Origin: Veillonella sp. CHU740
GTDB taxonomy: Bacteria > Bacillota > Negativicutes > Veillonellales > Veillonellaceae
Direction of reading: 5' to 3'
Assembly: GCF_003992055.1 (NCBI RefSeq)
Contig: NZ_RQVD01000011.1
Span: 1 to 64,000, forward strand
DNA: 64,000 nt
Shown here piece after piece: positions 46,175 through 55,868 of the stretch (within the stretch, counting starts at the first letter, position 1; every line of letters begins with the position of its first letter). The notes under the pieces are model-generated. The model was not told the origin of the DNA, did no database searches, and was given only the letters and a program-made list of their open reading frames with translations. Made by a program: the position numbers and the translations under genes.

Positions 46175-47221
46175 TTATTTCATACCCTTTCTGGCTAACA
46201 TCGTTCGTACTGCGTCCAGAACTTCTTGCTCTTGAATCATGGATAATCCGATATATTTTCCAGATCGTAATACTTGATTCATGTTTTTACTTACATCATA
46301 GGTGTCCATCGTTTCCAAAACAATCGCATCCTCTGTAAATGGTCCATATAAGGATGGATTCGATGGTCCAAATAAAGCGATGACAGGCACTTTTTGACTT
46401 ACCGCTACATGCATAGGGCCAGAATCATTCGTAACGAGGCAAATGCATCGTCTCATAGCGGCCGCCAATTCACCAATGCTAAACGCACCTGTAGCCTTAA
46501 TAGCAGGTTCTTGCATTTCATCAATGACTTCCTGTACCATCTCTTCATCCATAGTCCCACCAAAGAATACGATGCGATATCCATCTCTTGCCAATGTATC
46601 TGCTACATGAGCAAAGCGCTCTTTATTCCATCGTTTCTGTGGCACTGCACTTCCTACATTAAAGCCTATCAATACATCAGATTCTACTACTCCTTGTGTT
46701 GCATAGAACTGCGTCGCTTTCTCTTCCCATTCTGGAGACGTAAATAGCTCCAAGCCTTGATGTTCTACAGGATACCCCAATTGCTCCAATACATTCATAT
46801 ACATTTCAGCAGCATGCACTGTTTTTCGATTCAGTGGTGTCACCTTAGTCATAAATAGGCGGAATAAAAAATGACTCATTCCCGTAGTCACTTTTCCACC
46901 TAATTTCCATGCTAAATAGGATGCTCTTTCATTAGGATGTAAATTAATCACTACATCAATAGGCCCTTCACTACGAATTTGCTTCGCAATCGCATTGAGG
47001 CCACTAATGCTGTTATGAACACCTTTTTTATCCACTTCGACTAACTGATCAATATAGGGATTATGACGATATATATCAGCTAATTTCTTATCAATCACAT
47101 ATGTAATATGGCTTTCAGGTGCTATCTTACGCAAAGCATGGATAAACGGCGTGGTAATCACCACATCACCTAAATGCATCAAATAGGTCACAACTATGCG
47201 TTTCCCATTTAACTCTATCAT
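46175..47221 (-). CDS. Glycosyltransferase family 9 (heptosyltransferase II-like)
   Basis: About 348 residues of the GT9 fold, with MHLGDVVITTPFIHAL at the start and NVGSAVPQKRW and VTNDSGPMHVA later. GT9 enzymes add heptose to LPS inner core. The ATG at 47221 overlaps the upstream GT9 stop (ATGA) and has GAGGAA upstream; earlier in-frame starts would run into that gene. Paired with the upstream GT9, it indicates a heptose-bearing LPS core. Confidence 0.92.
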   Translation of the reverse strand: MIELNGKRIVVTYLMHLGDVVITTPFIHALRKIAPESHITYVIDKKLADIYRHNPYIDQLVEVDKKGVHNSISGLNAIAKQIRSEGPIDVVINLHPNERASYLAWKLGGKVTTGMSHFLFRLFMTKVTPLNRKTVHAAEMYMNVLEQLGYPVEHQGLELFTSPEWEEKATQFYATQGVVESDVLIGFNVGSAVPQKRWNKERFAHVADTLARDGYRIVFFGGTMDEEMVQEVIDEMQEPAIKATGAFSIGELAAAMRRCICLVTNDSGPMHVAVSQKVPVIALFGPSNPSLYGPFTEDAIVLETMDTYDVSKNMNQVLRSGKYIGLSMIQEQEVLDAVRTMLARKGMK

Positions 47222-48237
47222 AAATTCCTCATTTCCTTTACATGTTGTAACACAGTCTCTACGGAAATTTGATCCATACACTCCATATCCTCTACTAATG
47301 GATTATCCAAGGTGGCTTGATACGTAGGCGATTTAATAATGCGAGCATATTCATTTCCATATGGTCCGGTTCGCTCTGCACAAGTGGTTCCAAACAATGC
47401 GATCAAAGGCTTTTTCAAGGCACTAGCGATGTGTAATGGTCCTGTATCAGCACTAATATAAAGTGCACTATGACGAATGACCTCTATCAGTTCAAGGACA
47501 TTCGTCTGCCCAATTAAACTAACTACATCATTACTATCCACGCCGGCCATGATGGCTTCTCCTTTAGATGTGTCATCTGCCGCACCTACCAGCACTATTT
47601 TTTCGCCTAATGCTGTTAGCTCCTTACACAACTCTATGAATTTAGGTATAGGCCATTCTTTGGCAATCCATCTGGCACCTGGTGCTATGGCAATATATGG
47701 TCGATCCATAGAGATTCCAAGACTCTGTAACTTGCCAATGACTTGCTCTTTTGCCTCATCAGATGTAGGTAATGGAAATATCACTTCATCTACATCACAT
47801 CCTAGAGCTCGTGCCGTATCTAAATAACCTTCTACGAGATGGTCTCGTTTATGTTGTCCCACCAATGGGGTATTGACTAGCCAACTGCCTTCTCGTTGCT
47901 CCCAGTAAGAATATTTTTTCTTAGCACCGCTCACAAGTGCGACTGCTGCACTTTTTGCCCAAGATTGTAAGTCTAATGAAATATCAAATTTTTTCTTATG
48001 TAATATTCCCCACAATTCTATCAGATAAGGGATTCTTTTTAATCGCGTTTTATCAATCAGAATGACTTCATTTACCCATGGTTCACCAGGGATAATATCC
48101 TTAAAGCGCTCATGAACTGCCCATGCAATATGTGCGTTTGGGTATTGCTTTCGGATGGCATATAAAGTTGGTAGTGTATGAATGATATCACCTAACGAAC
48201 TCATTCTGATGAATAAAATTCGTATATCTTCTTTCAT
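47218..48237 (-). CDS. Glycosyltransferase family 9 (heptosyltransferase I-like)
   Basis: A 339-residue GT9 enzyme: MSSLGDIIHTLPTL at the N-terminus, IAPGARWIAKEWP and SADTGPLHIASAL in the second domain. It probably transfers the first heptose from ADP-heptose to Kdo on lipid A. It heads the three-gene unit with the second GT9 and the exonuclease. An extended -10 promoter lies about 40 bases upstream. The donor is made by the hldE/hldD/gmhA/gmhB cluster at 52-55 kb. Confidence 0.92.
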   Translation of the reverse strand: MKEDIRILFIRMSSLGDIIHTLPTLYAIRKQYPNAHIAWAVHERFKDIIPGEPWVNEVILIDKTRLKRIPYLIELWGILHKKKFDISLDLQSWAKSAAVALVSGAKKKYSYWEQREGSWLVNTPLVGQHKRDHLVEGYLDTARALGCDVDEVIFPLPTSDEAKEQVIGKLQSLGISMDRPYIAIAPGARWIAKEWPIPKFIELCKELTALGEKIVLVGAADDTSKGEAIMAGVDSNDVVSLIGQTNVLELIEVIRHSALYISADTGPLHIASALKKPLIALFGTTCAERTGPYGNEYARIIKSPTYQATLDNPLVEDMECMDQISVETVLQHVKEMRNL

Positions 48238-48277
48238 ATAGTATCCCTTTCTTATCTCTTGATGTTTATTCTTCTCT

Positions 48278-48306
48278 AGTATACCATATATCCTTTATTT
48301 TCACAC
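48278..48306 (-). promoter_or_regulatory. Extended -10 promoter of the GT9 operon
   Basis: Minus-strand TGGTATACT (48286-48278) with a partial -35 (GTGAAA/TGTGAA) at 15-16 bases. It is about 40 bases before the first GT9 start. Confidence 0.65.
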
Positions 48307-48321
48307 TATGCCTACAAGAAT

Positions 48322-48366
48322 CAAAAAAGGCTGTAATAAAATTTGTTTTAATTTCATTACAGCCTC
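48322..48366 (-). terminator. Terminator of the four-span membrane protein gene
   Basis: Minus-strand AGGCTGTAAT and ATTACAGCCT arms, with pairing continuing across AAATT/AATTT, are followed by TTTTTG. It lies about 80 bases after the gene stop. Confidence 0.85.
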
Positions 48367-48446
48367 TATTAAAGTAATCAACACCAACTACATCTATGAC
48401 TCAATATAATTGTAAATCCATGCCCTCGGCACGGTATACTAGCATA

Positions 48447-48965
48447 TCATATAATCCCTAGTATCTGTGACAATATCACAATTCCATATATACTTAGCAC
48501 TGTATATATGACATGTAATGCACGTACTACATTTTTTTCTAATCTTGGTCTTCCAAACAGATTTTCATAGCGAACAAAGAAGACATCTGGATGTTCCTGT
48601 TCCGCTGATCTACCTATGACTCGATACACCACCATACTCGTTCTAATGGCTAAAATGACTGCCACACAAGCAAGTACAACTAATCCATAATGAATCCACA
48701 ATGGCTCTCGAACAAAGGCTTTCACCACTAAGATACCGATTACATCTACAGCCCCAGTACATCCCATCGCAATCGCAATGAGAATTGCCACCATACGGCC
48801 AGACATAAAATGTAAAATACTTTCTAACGTTGTCCCTACGGTTTCTGCTGTTGTCTCTTCTTTAGGAGTAGCAAAAGGATTAAACCCAATCCAACGATTC
48901 AAACACCATAATTGATACATAGCCCATACTGTAACATAGGCTAAACAAATGTGTAATTCTGTCAT
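48447..48965 (-). CDS. Four-span integral membrane protein, unknown
   Basis: A 172-residue protein with about four membrane spans (near 5-25, 54-82, 90-112, 146-171). No motif known to me. GGAGG precedes the ATG. It has its own promoter (TGTTATAAT, an extended -10, at 49054-49062) and terminator, so it is a single-gene unit between the zinc-ribbon cluster and the GT9 operon. Confidence 0.75.
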   Translation of the reverse strand: MTELHICLAYVTVWAMYQLWCLNRWIGFNPFATPKEETTAETVGTTLESILHFMSGRMVAILIAIAMGCTGAVDVIGILVVKAFVREPLWIHYGLVVLACVAVILAIRTSMVVYRVIGRSAEQEHPDVFFVRYENLFGRPRLEKNVVRALHVIYTVLSIYGIVILSQILGII

Positions 48966-49112
48966 ATCCTACCTCCGTTACTGTAACAATGTCTTATCCA
49001 TGCACTGCAAATAGAATCTTTGTAATCCTATTTGTATTGGTTATCTTGTCTATATTATAACACAGATTCCTAACTAACTTCATACAATCATAAGTAACCG
49101 CCACATTGGATG

Positions 49113-49146
49113 AAAGAAAAACGTCTAGTCCTTATTGACTAGACGC
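49113..49146 (-). terminator. Terminator of the zinc-ribbon cluster
   Basis: Minus-strand arms CGTCTAGTC and GACTAGACG with a 6-base loop, followed by TTTTTCTTTC. It is about 45 bases after the last zinc-ribbon gene. Confidence 0.92.
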
Positions 49147-49189
49147 TTTCAGAATATAGTATTTTTTAAACTATGGTATATATTAGGTT

Positions 49190-50119
49190 TTAAGCATCAA
49201 ACAAATCAAATAGCGTATCTAACAAATCTCCACCACTATCACCAGCGTCTGCTAACAAGTCACCAGCATCATCCAGCGATACGGAATCTGCTATAGAATC
49301 ATATTCAAGATCTGCATTTTCAAATAGACCTGTATAATCCCCTGATGCGGGTGTATCCATATCCAAACCTAATTGACCAGACGCTAAGGCATCAGAAAAT
49401 CCCAATGATGGATCCCCAGGGTATACATCTGTACCTATAGGAATATCATTTAATCCCTGCACGCTATCAAATGGAGTCGACAAGCCTAAGTCAGGATAAC
49501 CGGTAAATATATCCGTTAATGAGTTCACACTATGATCCATTAAAGATATATCTGATAAGTTCAGATGACTTAAACTACTCGTTGTATCTCCTACTGAATG
49601 GCTGTGTAAAAAACGACTCAATTCATGGGCTAAGAAAGTTCCACCAAACGATGCTGCAGCTAGTCCAGCATAATGGCTCCATTGAGATCCAGTTCTAGGT
49701 ACAGTATTATTCTGATTAGCTGGTGGAAGATTATATTCTAATGTATTGGCACCATTTGTTGTATTAGATGCATTCAACGTCGCTCCTACATTAGCCTTCG
49801 GTTCTATTCCTAAATTATGATATAGCACATCGATACGACTATATAAGTAGGCTATCTCTTGTAAATCATCTACCTGCTTAGAAGGTTCGGTCTCACGAAT
49901 TTTGTTCAACAATAAACTGATTCTATAATAATCAGGTAGTGCCCCTGCCTTTTTATACTCTTCCACAATAGCCGGCACATACATTTGAGTCATGGTTGCT
50001 GTAGAAGCCACAGTTGTAGTCTCTGTAACACCTTCTAACGGTTGCGATTGACATCCACATTGAAAACAAAACTTATCTTCTAGTTTGAGTTGTGTTCCAC
50101 AATTTGTACAAAATTTCAT
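49190..50119 (-). CDS. Zinc-ribbon protein with acidic repeat-like tail
   Basis: A 309-residue protein. Four cysteines (C4, C7, C18, C21) form an N-terminal zinc ribbon. A helical stretch (about 45-95), an Asn-rich linker, a short hydrophobic segment (about 146-165, WSHYAGLAAASFGGTFLAHEL) and a long acidic tail rich in Asp, Ser, Gly and Leu follow, ending DLFDA. Third gene of a three-gene zinc-ribbon cluster. No function can be assigned. Confidence 0.75.
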   Translation of the reverse strand: MKFCTNCGTQLKLEDKFCFQCGCQSQPLEGVTETTTVASTATMTQMYVPAIVEEYKKAGALPDYYRISLLLNKIRETEPSKQVDDLQEIAYLYSRIDVLYHNLGIEPKANVGATLNASNTTNGANTLEYNLPPANQNNTVPRTGSQWSHYAGLAAASFGGTFLAHELSRFLHSHSVGDTTSSLSHLNLSDISLMDHSVNSLTDIFTGYPDLGLSTPFDSVQGLNDIPIGTDVYPGDPSLGFSDALASGQLGLDMDTPASGDYTGLFENADLEYDSIADSVSLDDAGDLLADAGDSGGDLLDTLFDLFDA

Positions 50120-50136
50120 ATATTACCCTTTTTAAA

Positions 50137-50877
50137 CTATTGATTTGGTTGTTTTCTCACTTTACCATATTGATTTGGCACTGGATCACTTTCTGCAAAC
50201 ATCAATAAATACTGGCCATAAAATGGTATAAAACAATACCATCCTGGATGATTGGAATCATGAACTCTTCTAAAAGCAAGAGCTATTCGTGGAACCAAGA
50301 AAAGTAAAGATGCTAGTGCGCCTATCGTAGAGTCTATTGCTTCACATACGATAATTATAACAGTTACTATAATTTCAAAACTCCAATACTCCCAACGTGT
50401 TGCCCGGCCATTAAAATCAGTAAATTTCTCTGTTAATGCTACCTTAAAGTTTTCAAACATATTTGATGATACTACATACTCAACAGCATCCGTATTATAC
50501 ATCCCTTGTTGTGGATTACCATAGGCCGCCCCTGCAGGGTTTCCATTCATTTGATAATTAGGTTGCCCTTGTGGCTGACCATAGTTAGGCTGTGTATACT
50601 GCGGTTGTCCTTGTGGCTGTTGATTATAATTCGGTTGTGCATATTGCGGTTGACCCTGTGGATATTGATTATACGTAGGTTGAGCATATTGTGGAGGCAC
50701 ATTCGTATTTTGTTGTAGTGGCATTTGACCATTCATTTGGCCTTGTTGACCAGGGTTAGGTGTCGTCTGATTGTTTGGCTGCCCCTGATTCGAAGCTTGA
50801 TTCGCATTTAAATTGCCACAAGTAGGGCAAAATTTATCCGTTTCATTCATTCCATTACCGCATTTTGAGCAAAACAT
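50137..50877 (-). CDS. Zinc-ribbon plus DUF805 membrane protein
   Basis: A 246-residue protein in three parts: a zinc ribbon (C3, C6, C17, C20), a Gln/Pro/Asn/Tyr-rich repetitive linker (about 25-125, repeated QYAQPNYNQ-like units) and a DUF805 membrane domain (about 140-235) with the signature TRWEYW...RVHDSNHPGW. DUF805 function is unknown. Second gene of the cluster; GGAGAC precedes the ATG. Confidence 0.85.
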   Translation of the reverse strand: MFCSKCGNGMNETDKFCPTCGNLNANQASNQGQPNNQTTPNPGQQGQMNGQMPLQQNTNVPPQYAQPTYNQYPQGQPQYAQPNYNQQPQGQPQYTQPNYGQPQGQPNYQMNGNPAGAAYGNPQQGMYNTDAVEYVVSSNMFENFKVALTEKFTDFNGRATRWEYWSFEIIVTVIIIVCEAIDSTIGALASLLFLVPRIALAFRRVHDSNHPGWYCFIPFYGQYLLMFAESDPVPNQYGKVRKQPNQ

Positions 50878-50893
50878 AATAGTCTCCTATCTT

Positions 50894-51568
50894 TTAAAAT
50901 AACTCTGTTAATGTAGACGTTTTTCCATTATACGAAACAGTAATCCGATTTGAGTCTGATGTTACATAATTGTTCTTTTCACGGGTATACGCTTTTATAA
51001 TAACCTTTCCTTTAGGTCCATCACAAGTAGCTGTTACAACAACATTTTTACCATCTTCATCATAATCCCACTCAAAATCATCCTTAGTGATTCCTTTTTC
51101 GCCAGTCACATATCGTGCCATTGCAACTACAATCTCTTCATATCTCCGATTACTGTAGGAACCATTTTCAAATTGCATACCTTTTACGTTATCAATATAT
51201 TGTTCTTCTACATGCATCTGATACGCGCCTAACCCTAAGATAAGAACCACTACCATAACAACAGCAATTAAAATAAATTTAATAACATTCTTAGACTCTT
51301 TATCACCTTTAGGGGTTGGATAAGAATTCGTAGGCATTTGAGGTTGTCCCATTGGTTGTTGTGCACTTTGGAGTGGCTGATTCTGTAAAACTTGCTGGTT
51401 TTGTGGAATACCTTGTCCATGCATAGGCTGTTGTGAATGCTGCATATTTGGATTTGGTATCTGCGAGATTGAATTTGTATCAATCGTTAGGTTTTCATTC
51501 TTCGTTCCGCATTCAGGACAAAAAGCAGAACTATCCTCCATTTGCTTGCCACAATTAGAACAAAACAC
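50894..51568 (-). CDS. Zinc-ribbon membrane-anchored protein
   Basis: About 224 residues. Zinc ribbon at C3, C6, C17 and C20, a Gln/Pro/Met-rich linker (about 30-90), one span (about 95-116) and an exported or cytosolic C-terminal domain of about 105 residues. The start is a GTG at 51568 with GGAGG seven bases upstream; an upstream start at 51619 would put 17 non-family residues before the ribbon. First gene of the three. Confidence 0.8.
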   Translation of the reverse strand: MFCSNCGKQMEDSSAFCPECGTKNENLTIDTNSISQIPNPNMQHSQQPMHGQGIPQNQQVLQNQPLQSAQQPMGQPQMPTNSYPTPKGDKESKNVIKFILIAVVMVVVLILGLGAYQMHVEEQYIDNVKGMQFENGSYSNRRYEEIVVAMARYVTGEKGITKDDFEWDYDEDGKNVVVTATCDGPKGKVIIKAYTREKNNYVTSDSNRITVSYNGKTSTLTELF

Positions 51569-51644
51569 GCTCTCGCCTCCTTTCTTCAACACTTTAGAAC
51601 TGATCAAGTACACTGTCACGTATACTTTTTCATATATTTATTTA

Positions 51645-51653
51645 ATTATATCA
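51645..51653 (-). promoter_or_regulatory. Extended -10 of the zinc-ribbon cluster promoter
   Basis: Minus-strand TGATATAAT (51653-51645). The -35 is weak. Just upstream a TGACA-TTTTT-TGTCA inverted repeat (51663-51677) could be an operator. About 75 bases before the first zinc-ribbon start. Confidence 0.5.
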
Positions 51654-51731
51654 AAACATATATGACATTTTTTGTCACTATTACATTTTTTTATAATATA
51701 AATAAAAATATTTTCTAATACACATGACTCT

Positions 51732-51774
51732 TCAAAAAGAAACCCTTAGATGTACATACACATCTAAGGGTTTC
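51732..51774 (-). terminator. Terminator of the ADP-heptose operon
   Basis: Perfect 15-base arms (51774-51760 and 51753-51739) with a 6-base loop, followed by TTTTTG on the minus strand. Confidence 0.92.
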
Positions 51775-51846
51775 TCACATCCTGATTATATAATTTTCCT
51801 AGGTACTATAGTAAATATTAGGACTAGCCATATAAAGAGTTCTTAA

Positions 51847-52380
51847 TTATAATCCCAATAACTTACGCCCTTCTTCCCATGCGAAGATAGGCTCTAAGAA
51901 GGTCATTAAGTTTTCTTCTTCAAATGGATACGCACGCATGCCAATAGATTCAGCTGCTTGCACATCAGATGGTTTATCTCCTACAAGAAAACTACCATCT
52001 ACATCCACATTCCATTCTTCAATAGCTTTTCTAAGCATACCTGGACTTGGTTTACGGCACTCACATGTTTTTGTGTAGGCTTCTATCTTTCCTTCTGGAT
52101 GATGTGGGCAATAGTAATACGCCAAAATTGTAACACCTTGCGCTTCTAAACGACGAGACATCTCTTCATGCAAAGCCACAACCTCTTGTTCTGTATAGAA
52201 ACCACGGGCTACACCACTTTGGTTGGTCACCACAATAATATCATACCCTCGTTTTTGAGCCTCTTTCATAGCGTCAATAGCCCCTGGAATAAACTCCAAT
52301 TGCTCTGGATTTGATAAATATCCCACATCAACGTTAATGACGCCATCACGATCTAAAAATAATACCTGTCTCGTTTCCAT
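51847..52380 (-). CDS. gmhB: D-glycero-heptose-1,7-bisphosphate 7-phosphatase
   Basis: A 177-residue HAD phosphatase of ADP-heptose synthesis. The nucleophile motif FLDRDGVINVD, TNQSGVARG and the zinc-binding CPHHPEGK...CECRKP match GmhB. The ATG shares a base with the hldD stop (TAATG). Last step before HldE adenylylation. Confidence 0.95.
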   Translation of the reverse strand: METRQVLFLDRDGVINVDVGYLSNPEQLEFIPGAIDAMKEAQKRGYDIIVVTNQSGVARGFYTEQEVVALHEEMSRRLEAQGVTILAYYYCPHHPEGKIEAYTKTCECRKPSPGMLRKAIEEWNVDVDGSFLVGDKPSDVQAAESIGMRAYPFEEENLMTFLEPIFAWEEGRKLLGL

Positions 52381-53345
52381 TATTTTACATACCCTTCATT
52401 ATCTCGTAATAATGCACAATATTCATGAACCGCTTGCTCTAATGGTGTAAATCCTTTGTCATAACCTGCACCTAATAACTTTGTAGTATCTGCTTGCGTA
52501 TAACTTTGGTATTTCCCTTTTAATACTTCTGGGAAGTCAATATAACGAATCTCACCTTTTCCAGCGAAGGAAATAACAGCTTTCATGAATTCATTAAATG
52601 TATGGGCATGACCCGTTCCACAGTTGAAAACACCACTGATCTCAGGATGTTCCCAGAAATAGAAATTGACATTCACTACGTCCTTCACATAAATGAAATC
52701 ACGAGTTTGTTCTCCATCTCCATACCCATCGATTCCTTTAAACAACGTAATTTCGCCAGTTTCCATCAATTTATAGTACATTTGACGCACTAAGGAGGCC
52801 ATCTTATCCTTATGTGTCTCGTTAGGACCAAATACATTAAAGTAACGTAAGCCTACACATTGAGATTCTAAGCTGTTTCTATATTTTGCCACATATCGAT
52901 CAAATAATAATTTTGAATATGCATAGGGATTCAATGCTTGCTCGCATTCAGGATCTTCTCTAAATCCTTTTGTACCATGGCCATAGGTAGATGCAGAGGA
53001 TGCGTAAATGAATGGTGTTCTTCGTTCTTGACAATAATGAAAGAGATTTTTAGACCCTTCATAGTTGTTTTTCATCATGAAACGACCATCATAATTCATA
53101 GTGTCTGCACAAGCACCTTCATGAAATACCACTTCAATAGGGCCGCAGTCAAAAGTATTTTGTTCTACTGCTGTATCGAAATCTTCATAATCAATATAGT
53201 CTGCAAAATCAAGCATTTCGATGTTGCGAATTTTACGACCATCTGTCAAGTCATCCACGATAAGTATATCGTTACGACCTTTGTTATTTAACTCTTTTAC
53301 AATATTGGAGCCGATAAATCCAGCGCCACCTGTAACAATAATCAT
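52380..53345 (-). CDS. hldD: ADP-L-glycero-D-manno-heptose 6-epimerase
   Basis: A 321-residue short-chain dehydrogenase-type epimerase. The NAD(P) site is IVTGGAGFIGSN and the catalytic Tyr/Lys lie in NPYAYSKLLFD. GLRYFNVFGPNE is typical of HldD. It makes the L,D form of ADP-heptose used by the GT9 enzymes. Its ATG overlaps the hldE stop. Confidence 0.96.
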   Translation of the reverse strand: MIIVTGGAGFIGSNIVKELNNKGRNDILIVDDLTDGRKIRNIEMLDFADYIDYEDFDTAVEQNTFDCGPIEVVFHEGACADTMNYDGRFMMKNNYEGSKNLFHYCQERRTPFIYASSASTYGHGTKGFREDPECEQALNPYAYSKLLFDRYVAKYRNSLESQCVGLRYFNVFGPNETHKDKMASLVRQMYYKLMETGEITLFKGIDGYGDGEQTRDFIYVKDVVNVNFYFWEHPEISGVFNCGTGHAHTFNEFMKAVISFAGKGEIRYIDFPEVLKGKYQSYTQADTTKLLGAGYDKGFTPLEQAVHEYCALLRDNEGYVK

Positions 53346-54826
53346 AGTGTTCCTTCCTCTACTGATCCTTGAATTCGTTCAATGATGCTCGTCGTAGAAT
53401 ATCCATCTTGAAATGGTAAAATTTGAACCTCTTCTACAAACTCTTTTCCAATCACATCTTCTGGCTTATAATCGCCACCTTTAACCAAAATATTTGGGTG
53501 CAACTTTGAAAGTATTTCTGATGGTGTATCTTCTTCAAATAATACAACCCCGTCTACAAATCCCAACGAGCTCATTAATAAAGCTCTATCTAATTCATGG
53601 TTAATCGGACGACTTTCACCTTTTAAACGCCGCACGGAAGCATCAGAATTAAGGGCCACTATTAAATGATCACCTAAATTAGCCGCTTCTTTTAAGTACG
53701 TCAAATGTCCACGATGCAAAATATCGAAACATCCATTAGTAAATACAACGACTTCTCCTCGATTCTGCCAGGTGCGGATTTTTTTTGCCAAAGCCTCTAC
53801 AGAATACAGCATTTCTTTTTCTTCTTTTTTTGCTTTGATCTTAGATAGTAAGTCTAATAACTCTTGACGATGAATTGGATAGGTTCCTACCTTAGATACT
53901 ACAATTCCCGCGGCTGCATTAGCTGCTACTAGAGCGGCACGTACAGAGAGTCCTGCTATCAAGGTAGTTAACATCATAGCCACCACCGTATCACCAGCAC
54001 CGCTTACATCAAATACATCCTGTTTCTTTGTTTCTCCATTGTGCCATATATTACCATCTTTACGAACGAACGTAACGCCTTTGGCTGATCGTGTGACAAC
54101 GATGAATTCCAAATCCATTTGACTTAAGATTTGATGCGCTGCTTGTACAACAGCTTCATCTGTATTTTCCACTTCATAGCCAACAGCCACACTTAATTCT
54201 TTCACATTGGGGGTAATACAAGTCGCCCCATTATATTTTGACCAATCAGATCCTTTAGGATCCACAATCGTCATAATGCCATGTTTTTTAGTACGTTCAA
54301 ATACTTGTGCTAATAAGGGCGGTTGGCAAACACCTTTACCATAATCCGAAATTACGAGCCCTTGTAATTTCTTTTCGATTAATACATCTAGCCAATGTAA
54401 GATATGCTCTTCACTTTCTTCTGTAAGAGGTTTCGTTACTTCATAATCAAGACGAACAATCTGCTGTTGTCCTCCTAGAATGCGTGTTTTTGTTGTTGTG
54501 GGAATTCCATCCTCTACAAATACTCCATGACTATGGATTCGATTATCCTGTAATTGTTGTCGCACAATCATGCCATGTGCATCATTACCAACACGAGCTG
54601 CCATATGTACTTCACAATCTAAACGAGCTAGATTATTGGCTACATTCGCTGCTCCACCTAGCACCTCTGTTTCTCGCTCAACCAAATTCACTGGTACTGG
54701 AGATTCTGGAGATATACGTGTCACATTACCAAAAATATAGCGATCCAACATGCAATCTCCAATGACACCCACTCGTAAAGAGGGTAGCTCTTTCGTTAAA
54801 AAGGATTGTAATGTGCGATTACGCAT
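53342..54826 (-). CDS. hldE: Bifunctional heptose kinase/adenylyltransferase HldE
   Basis: About 494 residues. The ribokinase-like N-terminus (about 1-330) has [29 protein letters not shown] and the [13 protein letters not shown] active site. The C-terminal nucleotidyltransferase (about 355-485) has [20 protein letters not shown]. It phosphorylates heptose 7-phosphate at C1 and later adds AMP. The ATG at 54826 gives the usual N-terminus; it overlaps gmhA by eight bases. Confidence 0.96.
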   Translation of the reverse strand: MRNRTLQSFLTKELPSLRVGVIGDCMLDRYIFGNVTRISPESPVPVNLVERETEVLGGAANVANNLARLDCEVHMAARVGNDAHGMIVRQQLQDNRIHSHGVFVEDGIPTTTKTRILGGQQQIVRLDYEVTKPLTEESEEHILHWLDVLIEKKLQGLVISDYGKGVCQPPLLAQVFERTKKHGIMTIVDPKGSDWSKYNGATCITPNVKELSVAVGYEVENTDEAVVQAAHQILSQMDLEFIVVTRSAKGVTFVRKDGNIWHNGETKKQDVFDVSGAGDTVVAMMLTTLIAGLSVRAALVAANAAAGIVVSKVGTYPIHRQELLDLLSKIKAKKEEKEMLYSVEALAKKIRTWQNRGEVVVFTNGCFDILHRGHLTYLKEAANLGDHLIVALNSDASVRRLKGESRPINHELDRALLMSSLGFVDGVVLFEEDTPSEILSKLHPNILVKGGDYKPEDVIGKEFVEEVQILPFQDGYSTTSIIERIQGSVEEGTL

Positions 54827-55391
54827 ACTCTTCTTCCACCAATTCACATAAAATATGACCTGCTAAAATATGCATTTCTTGAATGCGTGCTGTCACCTTA
54901 GAGGGCACAGCAAACGTTAAGTCACAAAGTTCTTCTAATTTCCCACCGCTTTCACCAGTAAACGCAAAGGTATGCATACCCACATTGCGCGCAACTTCTA
55001 CGGCTTTCACTACATTTTTACTATTACCAGAAGTAGAAATGCCGATTAGAATATCTCCAGAACGACCTAAGCCTTCCACTTGACGAGAAAAGATATCCTC
55101 AAATCCATAGTCATTACCCACTGCTGTCAGGATGGATGTATCTGTGGTCAATGCAATGGCAGCCAAAGAGCGTCGTTCCTTTTGAAAACGACCAATTAAC
55201 TCCGCTGCTATGTGCTGTGAATCCGCTGCAGAGCCTCCATTTCCACAAAATAATATCTTATTTCCTGTTGCCAATGCTACTTTACATCGTGCTGCCATTT
55301 CTTCTATGACATTCATGACCTCAAATGTAGCACTTAAGGTATCTACATGGTCAGAAATACTAGCACCAATAATCGGATGTAACTCACTCAT
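54819..55391 (-). CDS. gmhA: Sedoheptulose-7-phosphate isomerase
   Basis: A 190-residue SIS-domain isomerase: [22 protein letters not shown] and [14 protein letters not shown]. First step of ADP-heptose synthesis, taking a transketolase product. The ATG overlaps the nrdR stop by eight bases, so the heptose genes are co-transcribed with nrdR. Order gmhA-hldE-hldD-gmhB covers the pathway from sedoheptulose 7-phosphate to ADP-heptose. Confidence 0.96.
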   Translation of the reverse strand: MSELHPIIGASISDHVDTLSATFEVMNVIEEMAARCKVALATGNKILFCGNGGSAADSQHIAAELIGRFQKERRSLAAIALTTDTSILTAVGNDYGFEDIFSRQVEGLGRSGDILIGISTSGNSKNVVKAVEVARNVGMHTFAFTGESGGKLEELCDLTFAVPSKVTARIQEMHILAGHILCELVEEEYA

Positions 55392-55857
55392 GCTTTAAAT
55401 CCTTTCCATGATTATCCAATAATTCATGTAGTTCTTGTAAAAAACTTTCTACATTATTAAATTGACGATACACAGAAGCAAATCGAACATAAGCGACTTG
55501 GTCTACGTCTTTTAATAAAGATAATACAATTTCTCCAATACGCTCAGTACTAATTTCTTGTTCTACTTCCATGCGAATTTGTTTTTCTGTTTCATTGACA
55601 ATGGCTTCCAATTGATCTGTAGATACACCACGTTTACTACAAGATCTCCAAAGTCCATTCATCAATTTAGACCGATCAAATAATTCTTTTTTTTGATCTC
55701 GTTTAACAACCATAATAGGTAGATCTTCGATGACTTCATACGTCGTAAAACGTTTTCCACAATTCATGCATTCTCTACGACGACGAATGTTGTTATCATC
55801 TGTGGAGCGAGAATCTGTTACTTTAATTTCATCATGATGACAATATGGACATTTCAT
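55384..55857 (-). CDS. nrdR: Ribonucleotide reductase repressor NrdR
   Basis: About 157 residues: a zinc ribbon (CPYCHH...CMNCGKRF) and an ATP-cone domain (about 47-137). NrdR senses dATP/ATP and represses nrd operons. The ATG at 55857 has GGAGG seven bases upstream and is preferred over the TTG two codons earlier. No nrd gene lies in this window. Confidence 0.96.
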   Translation of the reverse strand: MKCPYCHHDEIKVTDSRSTDDNNIRRRRECMNCGKRFTTYEVIEDLPIMVVKRDQKKELFDRSKLMNGLWRSCSKRGVSTDQLEAIVNETEKQIRMEVEQEISTERIGEIVLSLLKDVDQVAYVRFASVYRQFNNVESFLQELHELLDNHGKDLKHE

Positions 55858-55868
55858 AGGCAATCCTC

